A stretch of 64,000 nucleotides of DNA from JADGHX01 sp035760965 (GCA_035760965.1 DASTRY010000032.1:1-64000), one strand, 5' to 3'; shown: positions 25,240 to 33,752, counted from the first letter of the stretch. Numbers and translations are program-made. Notes: a model not told the origin generated them from the letters alone.

Positions 25240-26715
25240 CTACTCGTTCACACTCGCCGCGACCGCTGTCGGAGCCGCGCCGTGCTCCACACCCGTCACC
25301 GGCATCCTGGCACGTAAGAACGCGCTCCCGATGGCGGCTGCCGCTGCCGCGCATATCGCTCCAAGTGCAAACGCCACCCGATAACCGCCATTCAATGCGG
25401 CCTGCGTTGTCGCACCGTCAGCGAGCAACGCATGGGTCTCAGCGGCCGCGAGGCTCGCCAGAATGGCCAGTCCCAGCGCTCCACCCATCATGAACGCCGT
25501 GTTCACGATGCCCGACGCGAGACCCGACTCGCTCGGCGCGACATCGCTCATCGCCGCAATGAGCAGCGGATTGAATGCAATGCCCGCCCCGAGGCCGAGC
25601 AACACCATGCTCGGCAGGACATCGGTCAACACGTTGCCGTCGAGCGGGGCGCGTGCCAACAGCGCGAGCCCGAGCGCAGCGAAGAGCAAGCCGATGCCGA
25701 GCGGCGCGCGAATGCCGAAGCGCGTCACCAGCTTCGCGGACAGACCGAGCGAGAAGGCCGCCATGATGATGTTCGCCGGCAGGAACGCGAGGCCGACCTG
25801 CATCGGCCCGTATCCGAGCACGAGCTGCAGATACAGCGCCGAGATGAAGAACCACGCGAACATCCCCGCGGCCCACAGGATACCCACCGCGTTCGATATG
25901 GTGAGGTTGCGCAGCTTGAATATCGCGAGCGGCATGAGCGGCGCTGCGACGCGCGCTTCGATCGCGAGGAACGCAGCGAGCAAGACCGCCGCACCGGCGA
26001 GCAGTCCGATCGTCTGCGCGGACGTCCAGCCCGCCTCGTTCCCATTGACGATGGCATACACGGCCAGCATCAGCGACGAAGTCACCGTGATGGCGCCCCA
26101 CACGTCGAGGCGCCGATCCGCCACTTGCGGCTTCATGTTCGGGATGAGCGCGATGCACAGCGCGTACACCGCGACGCCGATCGGCAGATTCACCAGAAAG
26201 ATCCAGTGCCAGTTCAGCGCGCTCGTCAAGCTGCCGCCCAGCAGCAGTCCGATGCTGCCGCCGCCGGCGCAGACGAATCCGTACACGCCCATCGCTTTCG
26301 CGCGCTCGGCGCCGTCCGTGAACATGTTCATGATGAGCGACAGCGCCACCGCCGAGACGACCGCGCCGCCGAGTCCCTGAACCGCGCGCGCCGCGATCAA
26401 CACCTCTTGCGAATTCGCGAGGCCGCACGCGAGCGAGGCGACGGTGAAGAGCGTGATGCCGAGCAGGAACAGCCGGCGCGGCCCGTAGATGTCGCCGAGC
26501 CGTCCACCGAGCAGCAGGAAGCCGCCGTACGTGAGCAGGTACGCGTTCACGACCCACACGAGCGAGGTTTCGGTGAAGCTCAGGTCCTCGCGAATCGAGG
26601 GCAGCGCGACGTTCACGATCGTGGAGTCGAGCACGATCATGAGCACGCCGAGGCACAGCACGATGAGCGCCCACCAGCGTTTGCGATGATCCAGGGCGTG
26701 CGCGGACGGACTCAT
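25240..26715 (-). CDS. MFS drug exporter, DHA2 (EmrB/QacA) type
   Basis: 491 residues, 14-helix type. VLMIVLDSTIVNVALPSIRED is the DHA2 helix-1 motif, NAYLLTYGGFLLLGGRLGDIYGPRR is motif A, ARAVQGLGGAVVSAVALSLIM is motif B, GGSIGLLLGGSLTSALNWHWIFLVNLPIG is motif C. Proton-coupled drug antiporter; substrate unknown. Monocistronic, same strand as the sigma gene but 153 bp before it. Not similar enough to the other DHA2 gene in the window to call a recent duplicate. Confidence 0.93.
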   Translation of the reverse strand: MSPSAHALDHRKRWWALIVLCLGVLMIVLDSTIVNVALPSIREDLSFTETSLVWVVNAYLLTYGGFLLLGGRLGDIYGPRRLFLLGITLFTVASLACGLANSQEVLIAARAVQGLGGAVVSAVALSLIMNMFTDGAERAKAMGVYGFVCAGGGSIGLLLGGSLTSALNWHWIFLVNLPIGVAVYALCIALIPNMKPQVADRRLDVWGAITVTSSLMLAVYAIVNGNEAGWTSAQTIGLLAGAAVLLAAFLAIEARVAAPLMPLAIFKLRNLTISNAVGILWAAGMFAWFFISALYLQLVLGYGPMQVGLAFLPANIIMAAFSLGLSAKLVTRFGIRAPLGIGLLFAALGLALLARAPLDGNVLTDVLPSMVLLGLGAGIAFNPLLIAAMSDVAPSESGLASGIVNTAFMMGGALGLAILASLAAAETHALLADGATTQAALNGGYRVAFALGAICAAAAAAIGSAFLRARMPVTGVEHGAAPTAVAASVNE

Positions 26716-26901
26716 GCGAAACCTGCGAAAAAGTGAATGCGTAGACCGAGGACGGGCGAACGATCCGCCGTCCGACCTTCTGGCTCGAAGAATGTTTCAA
26801 CGGCCGATCGCTGCAGCGAGTCGGCTCAACGGATGGACCTTGGGTTGCGGGCTCACTAGGATTGAGCCGGCAGGCTAATCCTGCGCAAAGCGTAACACTT
26901 C

Positions 26902-27837
26902 ATGCCGATCGACCGCGACAGCATCGTGCGCACTCACGACATCGTGCGGCCGTTCATCCGACGCACGCCGGTGGTCGAAGTGGAAGGAGCCGATCTCGAG
27001 CTCGCAGAGTGTCGCGTGATTTTCAAGCTCGAATCGCTGCAGTACGCCGGCTCGTTCAAGACGCGCGGTGCGTTCGCGAATCTGCTGCTGCGCACCGTTC
27101 CGCCGGCCGGCGTGGTGGCTGCATCGGGTGGAAATCACGGCGCGGCGGTCGCCTTCGCGGCGCGGCGCCTCGGGAAGCCGGCACGCATCTTCGTCCCGAC
27201 GATCTCGTCGCCGGCAAAGATCGCGCGCATTCGCGAATGCGGCGTCGAGCTCTGCGTCACGGGCGCGCGCTATGCCGACGCGCTGGCCGCAAGCGAAGCG
27301 TGGGCGCAAACCTCCGGCGCGCTTCAGGTGCACGCCTTCGATCAGGCGGAGACGCTGCTCGGGCAGGGCACGGTCGCCATGGAGCTCGAGGAGCAGTGCC
27401 CTGCGCTCGATACGCTGCTCGTCGCGGTGGGCGGGGGCGGCCTGATCGGCGGGATCGCTGCGTGGTATGCCGGCAAGGTCCGAGTGATCGGCGTCGAGCC
27501 GGAGCTCGCACCCACGCTCACGTGCGCGCTGGCGGCGGGGCGGCCTGTCGAAGCCCCCGCGGGCGGGATTGCCGCGGACTCGCTCGCCCCCAAGCAGATC
27601 GGCGAGCTCGTGTTTCCCATCGCGCAGCGGTACGTCGATCGCGCCCTGCTGGTGTCCGACGAGGAGATTCGAGCTGCGCAGCGCCGCCTGTGGGAGGGCT
27701 TGCGGTTCGTCGCCGAGCCTGGCGGCGCGGCGGCGCTCGCGGCATTGCTCGCGCGCCGCTATCAGCCGCAATCCGGCGAGCGCGTGGGCGTCATCGTCTC
27801 GGGCGGTAACACAACGGCTGTCGATTTCGGCGCGTAG
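26902..27837 (+). CDS. PLP-dependent threonine/serine dehydratase-like enzyme
   Basis: 311 residues, fold type II PLP enzyme. PFIRRTPVVEVEG opens the domain, KLESLQYAGSFKTRGAF carries the Schiff-base Lys (about residue 53), ASGGNHGAAVAFAARRLG is the substrate loop, and VAVGGGGLIGGIAAW is the phosphate-binding Gly loop. No ACT regulatory domain, so a catabolic or serine-racemase-like member. Cytosolic. Monocistronic; next gene is 193 bp away. Confidence 0.93.
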   Translation: MPIDRDSIVRTHDIVRPFIRRTPVVEVEGADLELAECRVIFKLESLQYAGSFKTRGAFANLLLRTVPPAGVVAASGGNHGAAVAFAARRLGKPARIFVPTISSPAKIARIRECGVELCVTGARYADALAASEAWAQTSGALQVHAFDQAETLLGQGTVAMELEEQCPALDTLLVAVGGGGLIGGIAAWYAGKVRVIGVEPELAPTLTCALAAGRPVEAPAGGIAADSLAPKQIGELVFPIAQRYVDRALLVSDEEIRAAQRRLWEGLRFVAEPGGAAALAALLARRYQPQSGERVGVIVSGGNTTAVDFGA

Positions 27838-28030
27838 AAGCCGCTTGGGCGTGTCGCTCGGTGCGATGAGGCGCGGCTGGAGCGCTGCGCGATCAGGCGC
27901 TGCGTGCCTAGTCGCTCGCGCCGGTGGCGATCGCCGGATCGACGAGTCGCGTCCGCTACTTCCGAGGGATAGGCGCCATTCGGCGCTCTGGGTACCGTGT
28001 GGTGTTCGTTTCGAGGAGGACGCCCTGCCC

Positions 28031-28732
28031 ATGCCCGATCTCACCGCATTCCCGATCACGCGCAAGTGGCCGGCACAGCATCCCGAGAAGCTGCAGCTCT
28101 ACTCGCTGCCGACGCCGAACGGCGTGAAGGTTTCGATCATGCTGGAAGAAACGGGGCTGCCGTACGAGCCGCACCTCGTGAGCTTCGATACGAACGATCA
28201 GCACTCACCGGAATTCCTGTCGCTGAACCCGAACGGTAAGATCCCGGCGATCCTCGACCCGAACGGGCCGGACGGCCAACCGCTGCCGCTGTTCGAATCC
28301 GGCGCGATTCTCGTCTATCTCGCCGACAAGACCGGGCAGCTCGTGCCGAAGGACGCCGCGGGTCGCTACCAGACGCTCCAGTGGCTGATGTTCCAGATGA
28401 GCGGCATCGGGCCGATGTTCGGGCAGGTCGGCTTCTTCCACCGCTTCGCGGGCAAGGACTTCGAGGACAAGCGGCCGCGCGATCGCTACGTCAACGAATC
28501 GCGCCGCCTGCTCGGCGTGCTCGATCGACGGCTGGCGGATCGCGCGTGGATCATGGACGAGTACAGCATCGCGGACATCGCGACCTTCCCGTGGGTGCGC
28601 AATCTGATCGGCTACTACGGTGCGGGCGATCTCGTCAGGATTAGTGAGTTCCCCAATGTCACGCGGGTCCTGGACGCATTCGTGGCACGACCGGCGGTGA
28701 AGCGGGGTCTGGAGATTCCGGGGCGAGGGTGA
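28031..28732 (+). CDS. Glutathione S-transferase, nu-class (YfcG/YghU-like)
   Basis: 233 residues. The N-terminal thioredoxin-like domain has LYSLPTPNGVKVSIMLEETGLPYE, the TPNG turn used for glutathione in nu-class enzymes, and SLNPNGKIPAILDP plus ESGAILVYLADK (cis-Pro and Glu-Ser pair). C-terminal helices include MSGIGPMFGQVGFFHRFAG, typical of YfcG/YghU, and WIMDEYSIADIATFPWVRN. Likely disulfide-bond reductase using glutathione. GAGGAGG lies about 15 nt upstream of the ATG. Followed at once by the NTF2-like gene. Confidence 0.94.
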   Translation: MPDLTAFPITRKWPAQHPEKLQLYSLPTPNGVKVSIMLEETGLPYEPHLVSFDTNDQHSPEFLSLNPNGKIPAILDPNGPDGQPLPLFESGAILVYLADKTGQLVPKDAAGRYQTLQWLMFQMSGIGPMFGQVGFFHRFAGKDFEDKRPRDRYVNESRRLLGVLDRRLADRAWIMDEYSIADIATFPWVRNLIGYYGAGDLVRISEFPNVTRVLDAFVARPAVKRGLEIPGRG

Positions 28733-28737
28733 GCGGC

Positions 28738-29142
28738 ATGAGCATTCCCGATCCCGAGCGATTCTGTCGCGAATGGGTGGACGCCTGGAACACGCGCGAT
28801 GTCGAGGCGGTGCTGCGTCACTTTCATGACGACGTGGTGTTCAGCTCGCCGCTCGCGGCGAAAATCGTTCCCGGCAGCAATGGCGTCGTGCGCGGGAAAG
28901 AGGCGTTGCGTGCGTACTGGATCGAGGGCCTGAAGCGCTCACCCGATCTGCACTTCGTCCTCGAAGCGATCTACGCGGGGCCGAATGCGCTCGTGATCAA
29001 CTACCGCAACCACCATGGCATGCTCGTCAACGAAGTACTGGTGTTCGACGGCGCTCTGGTGAAACAGGGTTACGCGACGCACCCCGTTACCGCCGCGACT
29101 GCGCCGCGTGCAGCGGGCCCGACCGCGGCGGCGGCGCGCTAA
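28738..29142 (+). CDS. NTF2-like/SnoaL-type small protein
   Basis: 134 residues. ERFCREWVDAWNTRDVEAVLRHFHDDVVFSSPLA is the NTF2/SnoaL opening, then GKEALRAYWIEGLKRSPDLHF and a closing NYRNHHGMLVNEVLVFDG strand pair. Pocketed fold; role unknown. GAGG 9 nt before the ATG at 28738 supports that start; a GTG at 28729 overlapping the GST stop (GTGA) is also possible. Co-transcribed with the GST gene. Its last bases overlap the convergent AraC gene by 4 bp. Confidence 0.87.
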   Translation: MSIPDPERFCREWVDAWNTRDVEAVLRHFHDDVVFSSPLAAKIVPGSNGVVRGKEALRAYWIEGLKRSPDLHFVLEAIYAGPNALVINYRNHHGMLVNEVLVFDGALVKQGYATHPVTAATAPRAAGPTAAAAR

Positions 29143-30179
29143 AAGCCTTTACGCTGCTTGCGCCAGTCGCTCGGCGGTGCGCCGACGAGCTTCTTGAATG
29201 CACGGCTGAAGGCCGCTTCGGAGTCGTACCCGATGCGATTCGCGATCGCCGCAACGCTTTCGACGCCCGTCAGCAGGTGTTTCGCGGCGAGCTGCATGCG
29301 CCAGTTCGTCAGGTATTGCATCGGCGGCATGCCGACGTAGCGCGTGAAGCGTTCGGCGAGTGCGGATCGCGACAAGGCCGCCTCACGCGCGAGCGACTCG
29401 AGTGTCCAGTCCCGTTCAGGGCTGCGATGAAGCGCGGTGAGGGCGCGGCCGACGAAGGGATCGCGCAATCCGGCCAGCCAGTCGGCCCGATCCGCCGGGA
29501 TCGTCTCGAGATAGCGGCGAATGACTTCGACGAACATGAGCTCGCTCAGCCGGTTGAGGACGCTCCCGCCGCCGAGCCGCCCCTCCTTGGATTCGGCCAG
29601 CGCCAGCTTCACATACGCCGCGAGCGAGCCCGCCTGGTCGCTGATGCGGATGACCCGCGGGAGCGCGGCGAGCAGCGGGTTGTAGGGGCGGGTGTCGCAT
29701 CCCAGGAATCCGCACACGAATCGCGCGGCCTCGTTCTCGGATTCGCCGACGGAGATGCTGATCGGTAGCTGCCCGTCCGCGGGCCATCGATAAAGAGACA
29801 TGTCGGGTGAGCGGCGCAGCCCGGGCGCGCTCGCGAGCACGTGGGTATGACCGTGCGGCAGCACGATGACATCGCCCGCCGCCAGCAGCATCGGTTCCTC
29901 GCCCGGAACGGCTGCCCAGCATTGCCCGTGTGTGATGACGTGGTACGACACCATGTGCTCCGAGCCCGGAAACATGGCGCCGACGATCGCCTCGCCGGGC
30001 GGCGTTTCCGCGACCCAGGGCTCCGATGCGCGAATATCGAAAAAGATCGCGCCCGTGAGACGCACCGCATCGAGCACACCGGACAATGCATCCACCGAGA
30101 CTCTCCCGGACGGTCGAGCACGAGCGCCGGACGCGCAGTCATTCGGGGAGGCGCGCACCGTCACTACACTGCCTCCCAA
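29139..30179 (-). CDS. AraC-family transcriptional regulator with cupin ligand domain
   Basis: 346 residues. N-terminal cupin (about 30-215): GAIFFDIRASEPWVAETPPGEA, HGQCWAAVPGEEPMLLAAGDVIVLPHGHTHVLA, with the AraC-binding cupin_6 pattern. C-terminal double helix-turn-helix (about 245-342): WTLESLAREAALSRSALAERFTRYVGMPPMQYLTNWRM and VAAIANRIGYDSEAAFSRAFKKLVG. Ligand unknown. Convergent with the GST/NTF2 genes and divergent from the GFA gene, either of which it might control. Confidence 0.93.
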   Translation of the reverse strand: MGGSVVTVRASPNDCASGARARPSGRVSVDALSGVLDAVRLTGAIFFDIRASEPWVAETPPGEAIVGAMFPGSEHMVSYHVITHGQCWAAVPGEEPMLLAAGDVIVLPHGHTHVLASAPGLRRSPDMSLYRWPADGQLPISISVGESENEAARFVCGFLGCDTRPYNPLLAALPRVIRISDQAGSLAAYVKLALAESKEGRLGGGSVLNRLSELMFVEVIRRYLETIPADRADWLAGLRDPFVGRALTALHRSPERDWTLESLAREAALSRSALAERFTRYVGMPPMQYLTNWRMQLAAKHLLTGVESVAAIANRIGYDSEAAFSRAFKKLVGAPPSDWRKQRKGF

Positions 30180-30218
30180 TGTTCGCTACACCGAACGATG
30201 CTACCCGGAGTTTCAATC

Positions 30219-30644
30219 GTGAGCACACACGTGGGCACCTGCTTTTGCGGCGAAGTGAAGTTCGAGGTGACGGGTGAGCCCGTCGCGATGGGGTACTGCC
30301 ACTGCTCATCGTGCAGGCACTGGTCGGCCGGACCGGTGAACGCCTTCACGCTGTGGCAGCCGCAGGCCGTGCGGGTGACGCGCGGCTCGGACAGCGTCGG
30401 TACTTTTAATAAGACGGACCTCAGCTCCCGGAAGTGGTGCACGCGATGCGGCGGCCACCTCTACACGGAACACCCCACGTGGGGCGTGACCGACGTGTAC
30501 GCGGCGATGATCCCGACGCTACGGTTCGAGCCGGGCGTCCACGTGAACTATCAGGAGACGGTGCTGCGCGTTCACGATGGATTGCCGAAGATGAAGGACA
30601 TGCCGAAAGAGATGGGCGGGTCGGGCGTGACCCTGCCGGAGTAG
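30219..30644 (+). CDS. GFA-family (CENP-V/GFA) zinc protein
   Basis: 141 residues. Cys pattern of the GFA fold: THVGTCFCGEVKFEV, GYCHCSSCRHWSAGP and KWCTRCGGHLYTEHP, together seven Cys arranged for two structural zinc sites. Family members include glutathione-dependent formaldehyde-activating enzyme, but most are of unknown role. Start is the GTG at 30219, preceded by CGGAG; an ATG 21 bp upstream is less well placed. Divergent from the AraC gene. Confidence 0.9.
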   Translation: MSTHVGTCFCGEVKFEVTGEPVAMGYCHCSSCRHWSAGPVNAFTLWQPQAVRVTRGSDSVGTFNKTDLSSRKWCTRCGGHLYTEHPTWGVTDVYAAMIPTLRFEPGVHVNYQETVLRVHDGLPKMKDMPKEMGGSGVTLPE

Positions 30645-30646
30645 GT

Positions 30647-30667
30647 GCGCGGGCGCGCTACCCGCGC
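30647..30667 (+). terminator. Hairpin after the GFA gene
   Basis: GCGCGGG and CCCGCGC pair perfectly (7 bp, 7-nt loop) starting 3 nt after the GFA stop. No T-run. It also lies downstream of the convergent SPFH gene. Confidence 0.35.
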
Positions 30668-30862
30668 GCCCCGGCTCGATGCCGTGTGGTCGCGGCGGGC
30701 TCGAGGCCATGCGAGTGGTCGGGCTTCGGCGCCGGAGCCGCGACGCTGCACGCATCTGAGGCGCCGCGCCTCGCAAGATTCGCGCGCCTTCGCGGCGCGA
30801 CGTCCCTGCGCCCTGCAGGACCCGATGCCTCGCACGCGCCGCCAGCGGCGCTGCCCCGCACG

Positions 30863-31789
30863 CTAGCCCGGCTTGCTCTGGTTCTTCACGACGCTCGTCG
30901 CGAGCGCAATCATCGATGCGATATCGCTGAGGTTCGCCGGGACGATGAGCGTGCTCTGCGCTTCGTCGGCCAGGTGCCCGAACTGCTTCACGTACTCTTC
31001 GGCGACGCGCAATTGCATGGCTTCCATGCCGCCGCGTCCGCTCAACGCCTCGCCGACGCGCCGCAGTCCCTCCGCAGTGGCCGTCGCCACTGCGAGGATC
31101 GCCTCGGCCTGCCCGTGCGCTTCGTTGATCTGCTGCCGCTGCTTCGCCTCGGATTCCTTGATGACGCGCTGCTTCTCGCCTTCCGCCTGATTTATCTTGG
31201 CGTCGCGCTCGCCTTCGGAGGTCAGCACCACCGCGCGTTTCTCGCGCTCCGCGCGCATCTGCTTCTCCATCGCCTGCAGCACGTCCTTGGGCGGATTGAT
31301 GTTCTTGATCTCGTAGCGCAGAACCTTCACACCCCACGGGGCCGATGCCTTGTCGAGCTCGCTCACGACGTTGGCGTTGATCGCGGCGCGCTCCTCGAAG
31401 GTGCGGTCGAGCTCGATCTTGCCGATCTCGCTGCGCAGAGTGGTCTGCGCAAGCTGCGTGATCGCGAAGCGGTAGTTCGTGATGCCGTAGGACGCCTTGC
31501 TCGCATCGAGCACCTGCAGATAGAGCACGCCGTCGACTCCGACCTGCACGTTGTCGCGCGTAATGCAGACCTGCTCGGGGATATCGATCGCTTCCTCTTT
31601 GAGGTTGTGCTTGTAGGCGATGCGCTCGACGAACGGCACGAGGATGTGAAACCCGGCCTGAAGGGTGCGGCTGTACCGCCCGAGGTTTTCGACGACGTAA
31701 GCGCTCTGTTGGGGTACGACGGTAGCGGTTTTCGCGAGAACGATGATCACCAGTATCGCGATCACCAGCACGACATACAGCGTTGCCAT
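30863..31789 (-). CDS. SPFH/Band 7 (stomatin-like, QmcA-type) membrane protein
   Basis: 308 residues. N-terminal hydrophobic hairpin (LYVVLVIAILVIIVLAKTATV), then the SPFH domain: QQSAYVVENLGRYSRTLQAGFHILVPFVERI, EQVCITRDNVQVGVDGVLYLQVLD and AQTTLRSEIGKIELDRTF. Then a long coiled coil rich in Ala, Glu and Lys (about 175-235: AMEKQMRAEREKRAVVLTSE) and a C-terminal oligomerisation region. Paired with NfeD 16 bp upstream, as in stomatin operons; expected as a detergent-resistant-membrane scaffold and protease partner. Confidence 0.95.
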   Translation of the reverse strand: MATLYVVLVIAILVIIVLAKTATVVPQQSAYVVENLGRYSRTLQAGFHILVPFVERIAYKHNLKEEAIDIPEQVCITRDNVQVGVDGVLYLQVLDASKASYGITNYRFAITQLAQTTLRSEIGKIELDRTFEERAAINANVVSELDKASAPWGVKVLRYEIKNINPPKDVLQAMEKQMRAEREKRAVVLTSEGERDAKINQAEGEKQRVIKESEAKQRQQINEAHGQAEAILAVATATAEGLRRVGEALSGRGGMEAMQLRVAEEYVKQFGHLADEAQSTLIVPANLSDIASMIALATSVVKNQSKPG

Positions 31790-31805
31790 GGAGCTCCTTT
31801 CTCGT

Positions 31806-32252
31806 TCAGTTCGTGGCTGCAGCCCGTTTCAGTTGCAAGGTGAGGTCGTCGACCCTGCTGATGACCGCTTCGGTACCGGCGGCGATCGGCAGCACGTCGG
31901 TGTTGCGCGCGGTCCAAGTCGTCCCGCGATAGTCGACGCGACACGTCTGTCCGGGGTCGAGGTGGACCGGTACGACGACCTTGTCGCCGGAGGTGACGCG
32001 CTCGGGCACGTGCCCGCTGTTGCCGCGGACGAGCGCATACACGCGGCCTCTGAACGCAACCATCGTGACGACGGCGAATGCGGCGAAAAGCAGCCACTGC
32101 AGCCACTCCGGCATGGCGAGACCCGCGAGGCCCAGCAAGCCGACGATGACGGCGGAAACACCGAGGAACACGAGATAGAACTGCAGATCGATGCCGAACA
32201 TCTCGATGCCGAGCAGTCCGACACCGGCGATGAGCCATCCCCACCACGGCAT
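31806..32252 (-). CDS. NfeD-family membrane protein
   Basis: 148 residues. Short form: three to four hydrophobic helices (WWGWLIAGVGLLGIEMF, FYLVFLGVSAVIVGLLGL, WLQWLLFAAFAVVTMVAF), then an OB-fold C-terminal domain (GQTCRVDYRGTTWTARN). Works with the SPFH partner downstream. AAGGGGG ribosome-binding site 8 nt before the ATG sets the start at MPWWGW; an upstream in-frame start 45 bp earlier lacks one. Confidence 0.93.
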   Translation of the reverse strand: MPWWGWLIAGVGLLGIEMFGIDLQFYLVFLGVSAVIVGLLGLAGLAMPEWLQWLLFAAFAVVTMVAFRGRVYALVRGNSGHVPERVTSGDKVVVPVHLDPGQTCRVDYRGTTWTARNTDVLPIAAGTEAVISRVDDLTLQLKRAAATN

Positions 32253-32360
32253 GTGCACCCCCTTCAGGTCCCCCCGCGGGATGCGGGCGAGGCCCATTCA
32301 GGCGTCGATTTTAAACATCGAGTGCGGAGGCCGCCTGCCGATCCGCGTCTGGGAGGCGGC

Positions 32361-32382
32361 GCGCGGTCAAGTTTGACCGCGC
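32361..32382. promoter_or_regulatory. 22-bp palindrome upstream of nfeD-SPFH
   Basis: GCGCGGTCAA and TTGACCGCGC form perfect 10-bp arms around GT. The core GGTCAA-GT-TTGACC resembles operators for dimeric repressors such as TetR- or MarR-type proteins. Which protein binds cannot be told. Confidence 0.45.
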
Positions 32383-32656
32383 CGTCGGCGGCGGAATCGA
32401 GATCCCGCAGGTCGCCCGAATCGCAGTCGAAAATACTTACACTGAGCCCACCGCGAGAGGAGCCCGCGCCGCGATATGTACATCCTGAGATAGTGGGCCG
32501 CGTTGTCTGTCGCTTCGGATTCACACCCGGTCAGGAGGCGCCTCGCGAGTCGTGCTCGGGCGCGTCGAGCAGGCGCCGCGTTGCCAGCGGCGCGAGAAGG
32601 CCGATCAAAGACGCGCGGGGCTTGCGACGCGCATTCGCCTGGCTTGCGCGCCAGCA

Positions 32657-32672
32657 CGTTCCCGCGGGAACG
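32657..32672. repeat. 16-bp perfect palindrome abutting a stop codon
   Basis: CGTTCCCG and CGGGAACG are perfect arms with no spacer, immediately after the TAG of the coiled-coil gene (minus strand). Without a T-run it is not a classical terminator. Confidence 0.4.
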
Positions 32673-33289
32673 CTAGATCCACTTCAGCGCCTTGGCCAGC
32701 ACGCCGAGGATCACCCCGGCAGTCAGCAGTTGACTGACGGTATTCGTCACGATGGCGAGTCGTAGCGAGCCTCGCAACTTTTCGACTGCGACGTCCAGAG
32801 CATTTCGTAGGGCCGCGAGATCTTCCTTCAGCTCTGCGCGCAGATCTGCGATGTCCTGCTTCAACTCCGTGCGCAGCTCTGCGATGTCCTGCTTCAACTC
32901 CGTGCGCAGCTCTGCCATGTCCTGCTTCAGCTCGGTGCGCAGCTCTGCCATATCCTGCTTCAGCTCGGTGCGTAGAGTGGTCATCTCCTCGGCGAGCTCC
33001 GTACGCAGACCGGTGGTTTTCTCGCTCAGGTCCGTGCGCAGACCATTCGTGTTGTCGGTCATCTCGGCGCGCACGCCCGCGATCTGCTTGTCATCTCGGC
33101 GTTCAGCGCGGCGATCGAGTCGTTCGCCGCCTTCATATCTTTGCGGAGATCGCGGATGTCGAGCTTCATCTCCGCGAGATCGGTCTTGATGTGAGCGACG
33201 TCCGCCTGGAGTACTGCGATCTGCGCGTCCATGTAGGCCTCTTCGATCAGATCGGGAACGATTGCCCGAGCCGCTGCGGTCTTACCCAT
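32673..33289 (-). pseudogene. Coiled-coil protein gene with a one-base frameshift (DUF1640-like)
   Basis: Two overlapping open frames make one protein if a single base is restored near 33090. The first frame (33289 down) starts MGKTAAARAIVPDLIEEAYM and runs through DLRKDMKAANDSIAALNAEMT, then falls out of register and stops. The second continues KQIAGVRAEMTDNTNG and ends in a hydrophobic tail (LAIVTNTVSQLLTAGVILGVLAKALKWI) that may anchor in a membrane. When joined, the 11-residue units LNAEMTKQIAG, VRAEMTDNTNG, LRTDLSEKTTG, LRTELAEEMTT and so on stay exactly in phase, so the break is a deletion of one base, either real or a sequencing error. The intact protein would have about 205 residues. 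The family of Rosetta-like coiled-coil plus C-terminal helix proteins resembles DUF1640; function unknown. Confidence 0.8.
32821..33051 (-). repeat. 33-bp tandem repeats coding an 11-residue coiled-coil period
   Basis: Seven units start at 32821, 32854, 32887, 32920, 32953, 32986 and 33019. Those at 32854-32985 are nearly identical (TCCTGCTTCARCTC at the head of each on the plus strand). On the coding strand each encodes LRTELKQDxAE. Such hendecads form right-handed coiled coils; the near identity suggests recent unit amplification. Confidence 0.85.
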
Positions 33290-33369
33290 ATTGCTACCCT
33301 GTGACTCGACGAATCCGTGACGAGCCGATTCGCGATTGCGACGAGCGAAGTGTACTCAACTTTTTCACC

Positions 33370-33597
33370 GCGCAATTCGTTCATTTGTACGAATTTGCGC
33401 AGCGGCAGAGCACTTCGTGTTTTTGATGTGTTGCATCATCGCTGGCGGCACTCTGCATTTCGATACAGCTGCAATCGCAGCTAGCGCCGTGCGGCTGCCG
33501 ACGAACGTGCGCGCAGACGCACGTTGTCACGACTGCGAAGAATCGCAGTGTGCGCACGCAGGCGAGCGTGCGCTGTCAGTCCGCTGGCCCCGCCAGC
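33370..33597. ncRNA. Cluster of perfect short inverted repeats, possible structured RNA or DNA element
   Basis: Consecutive stems: GCGCAATTCGT/ACGAATTTGCGC (33370-33400, one bulge), TGATG/CATCA (33424-33438), AGCTGC/GCAGCT (33467-33482), GCCG/CGGC (33486-33495), AACGTGCG/CGCACGTT (33504-33525), ACTGCGA/TCGCAGT (33532-33549), GCGCACGC/GCGTGCGC (33552-33573), GCTGGC/GCCAGC (33583-33597). Loops are 2-8 nt. The stems follow each other almost without gaps. No protein frame explains them, and the transcribed strand is not known. Could be a small RNA, a 3' region of the gene at 32.7 kb or a DNA cruciform site. Confidence 0.45.
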
Positions 33598-33752
33598 ATC
33601 TCGCGTGAAGTGACGTTATTGCGCGTGCGGATCTTGAACCCGGATTCGCCGTTGAATGCAGAACGGACCCCGCCAGGAGCGAGCTCAGCTCCGACCTGCC
33701 CGATCACGGCGACAGCGCCGCGAACGTTGCCTCCGACCGTCGGGTCGATCTG

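Larger units (their letters stand above)
32253..32672. other. 420-bp gene-free stretch upstream of nfeD
   Basis: No supportable gene. It holds a 22-bp palindrome (32361-32382) about 110 bp upstream of nfeD, and a 16-bp palindrome at its far end (32657-32672). Promoter hexamers for nfeD could not be fixed; the local AT-rich spots are near 32310-32318 and 32428-32440. Confidence 0.5.

Noticed and set aside
30645..30862. Additional gene between GFA and SPFH genes
   Set aside because: Only Arg-rich shadow frames; the 218 bp show one hairpin and nothing else.
33059..33289. A separate short gene upstream of the coiled-coil gene
   Set aside because: Adding one base joins it to the next frame with an exact 11-residue phase, so it is the 5' part of one gene.
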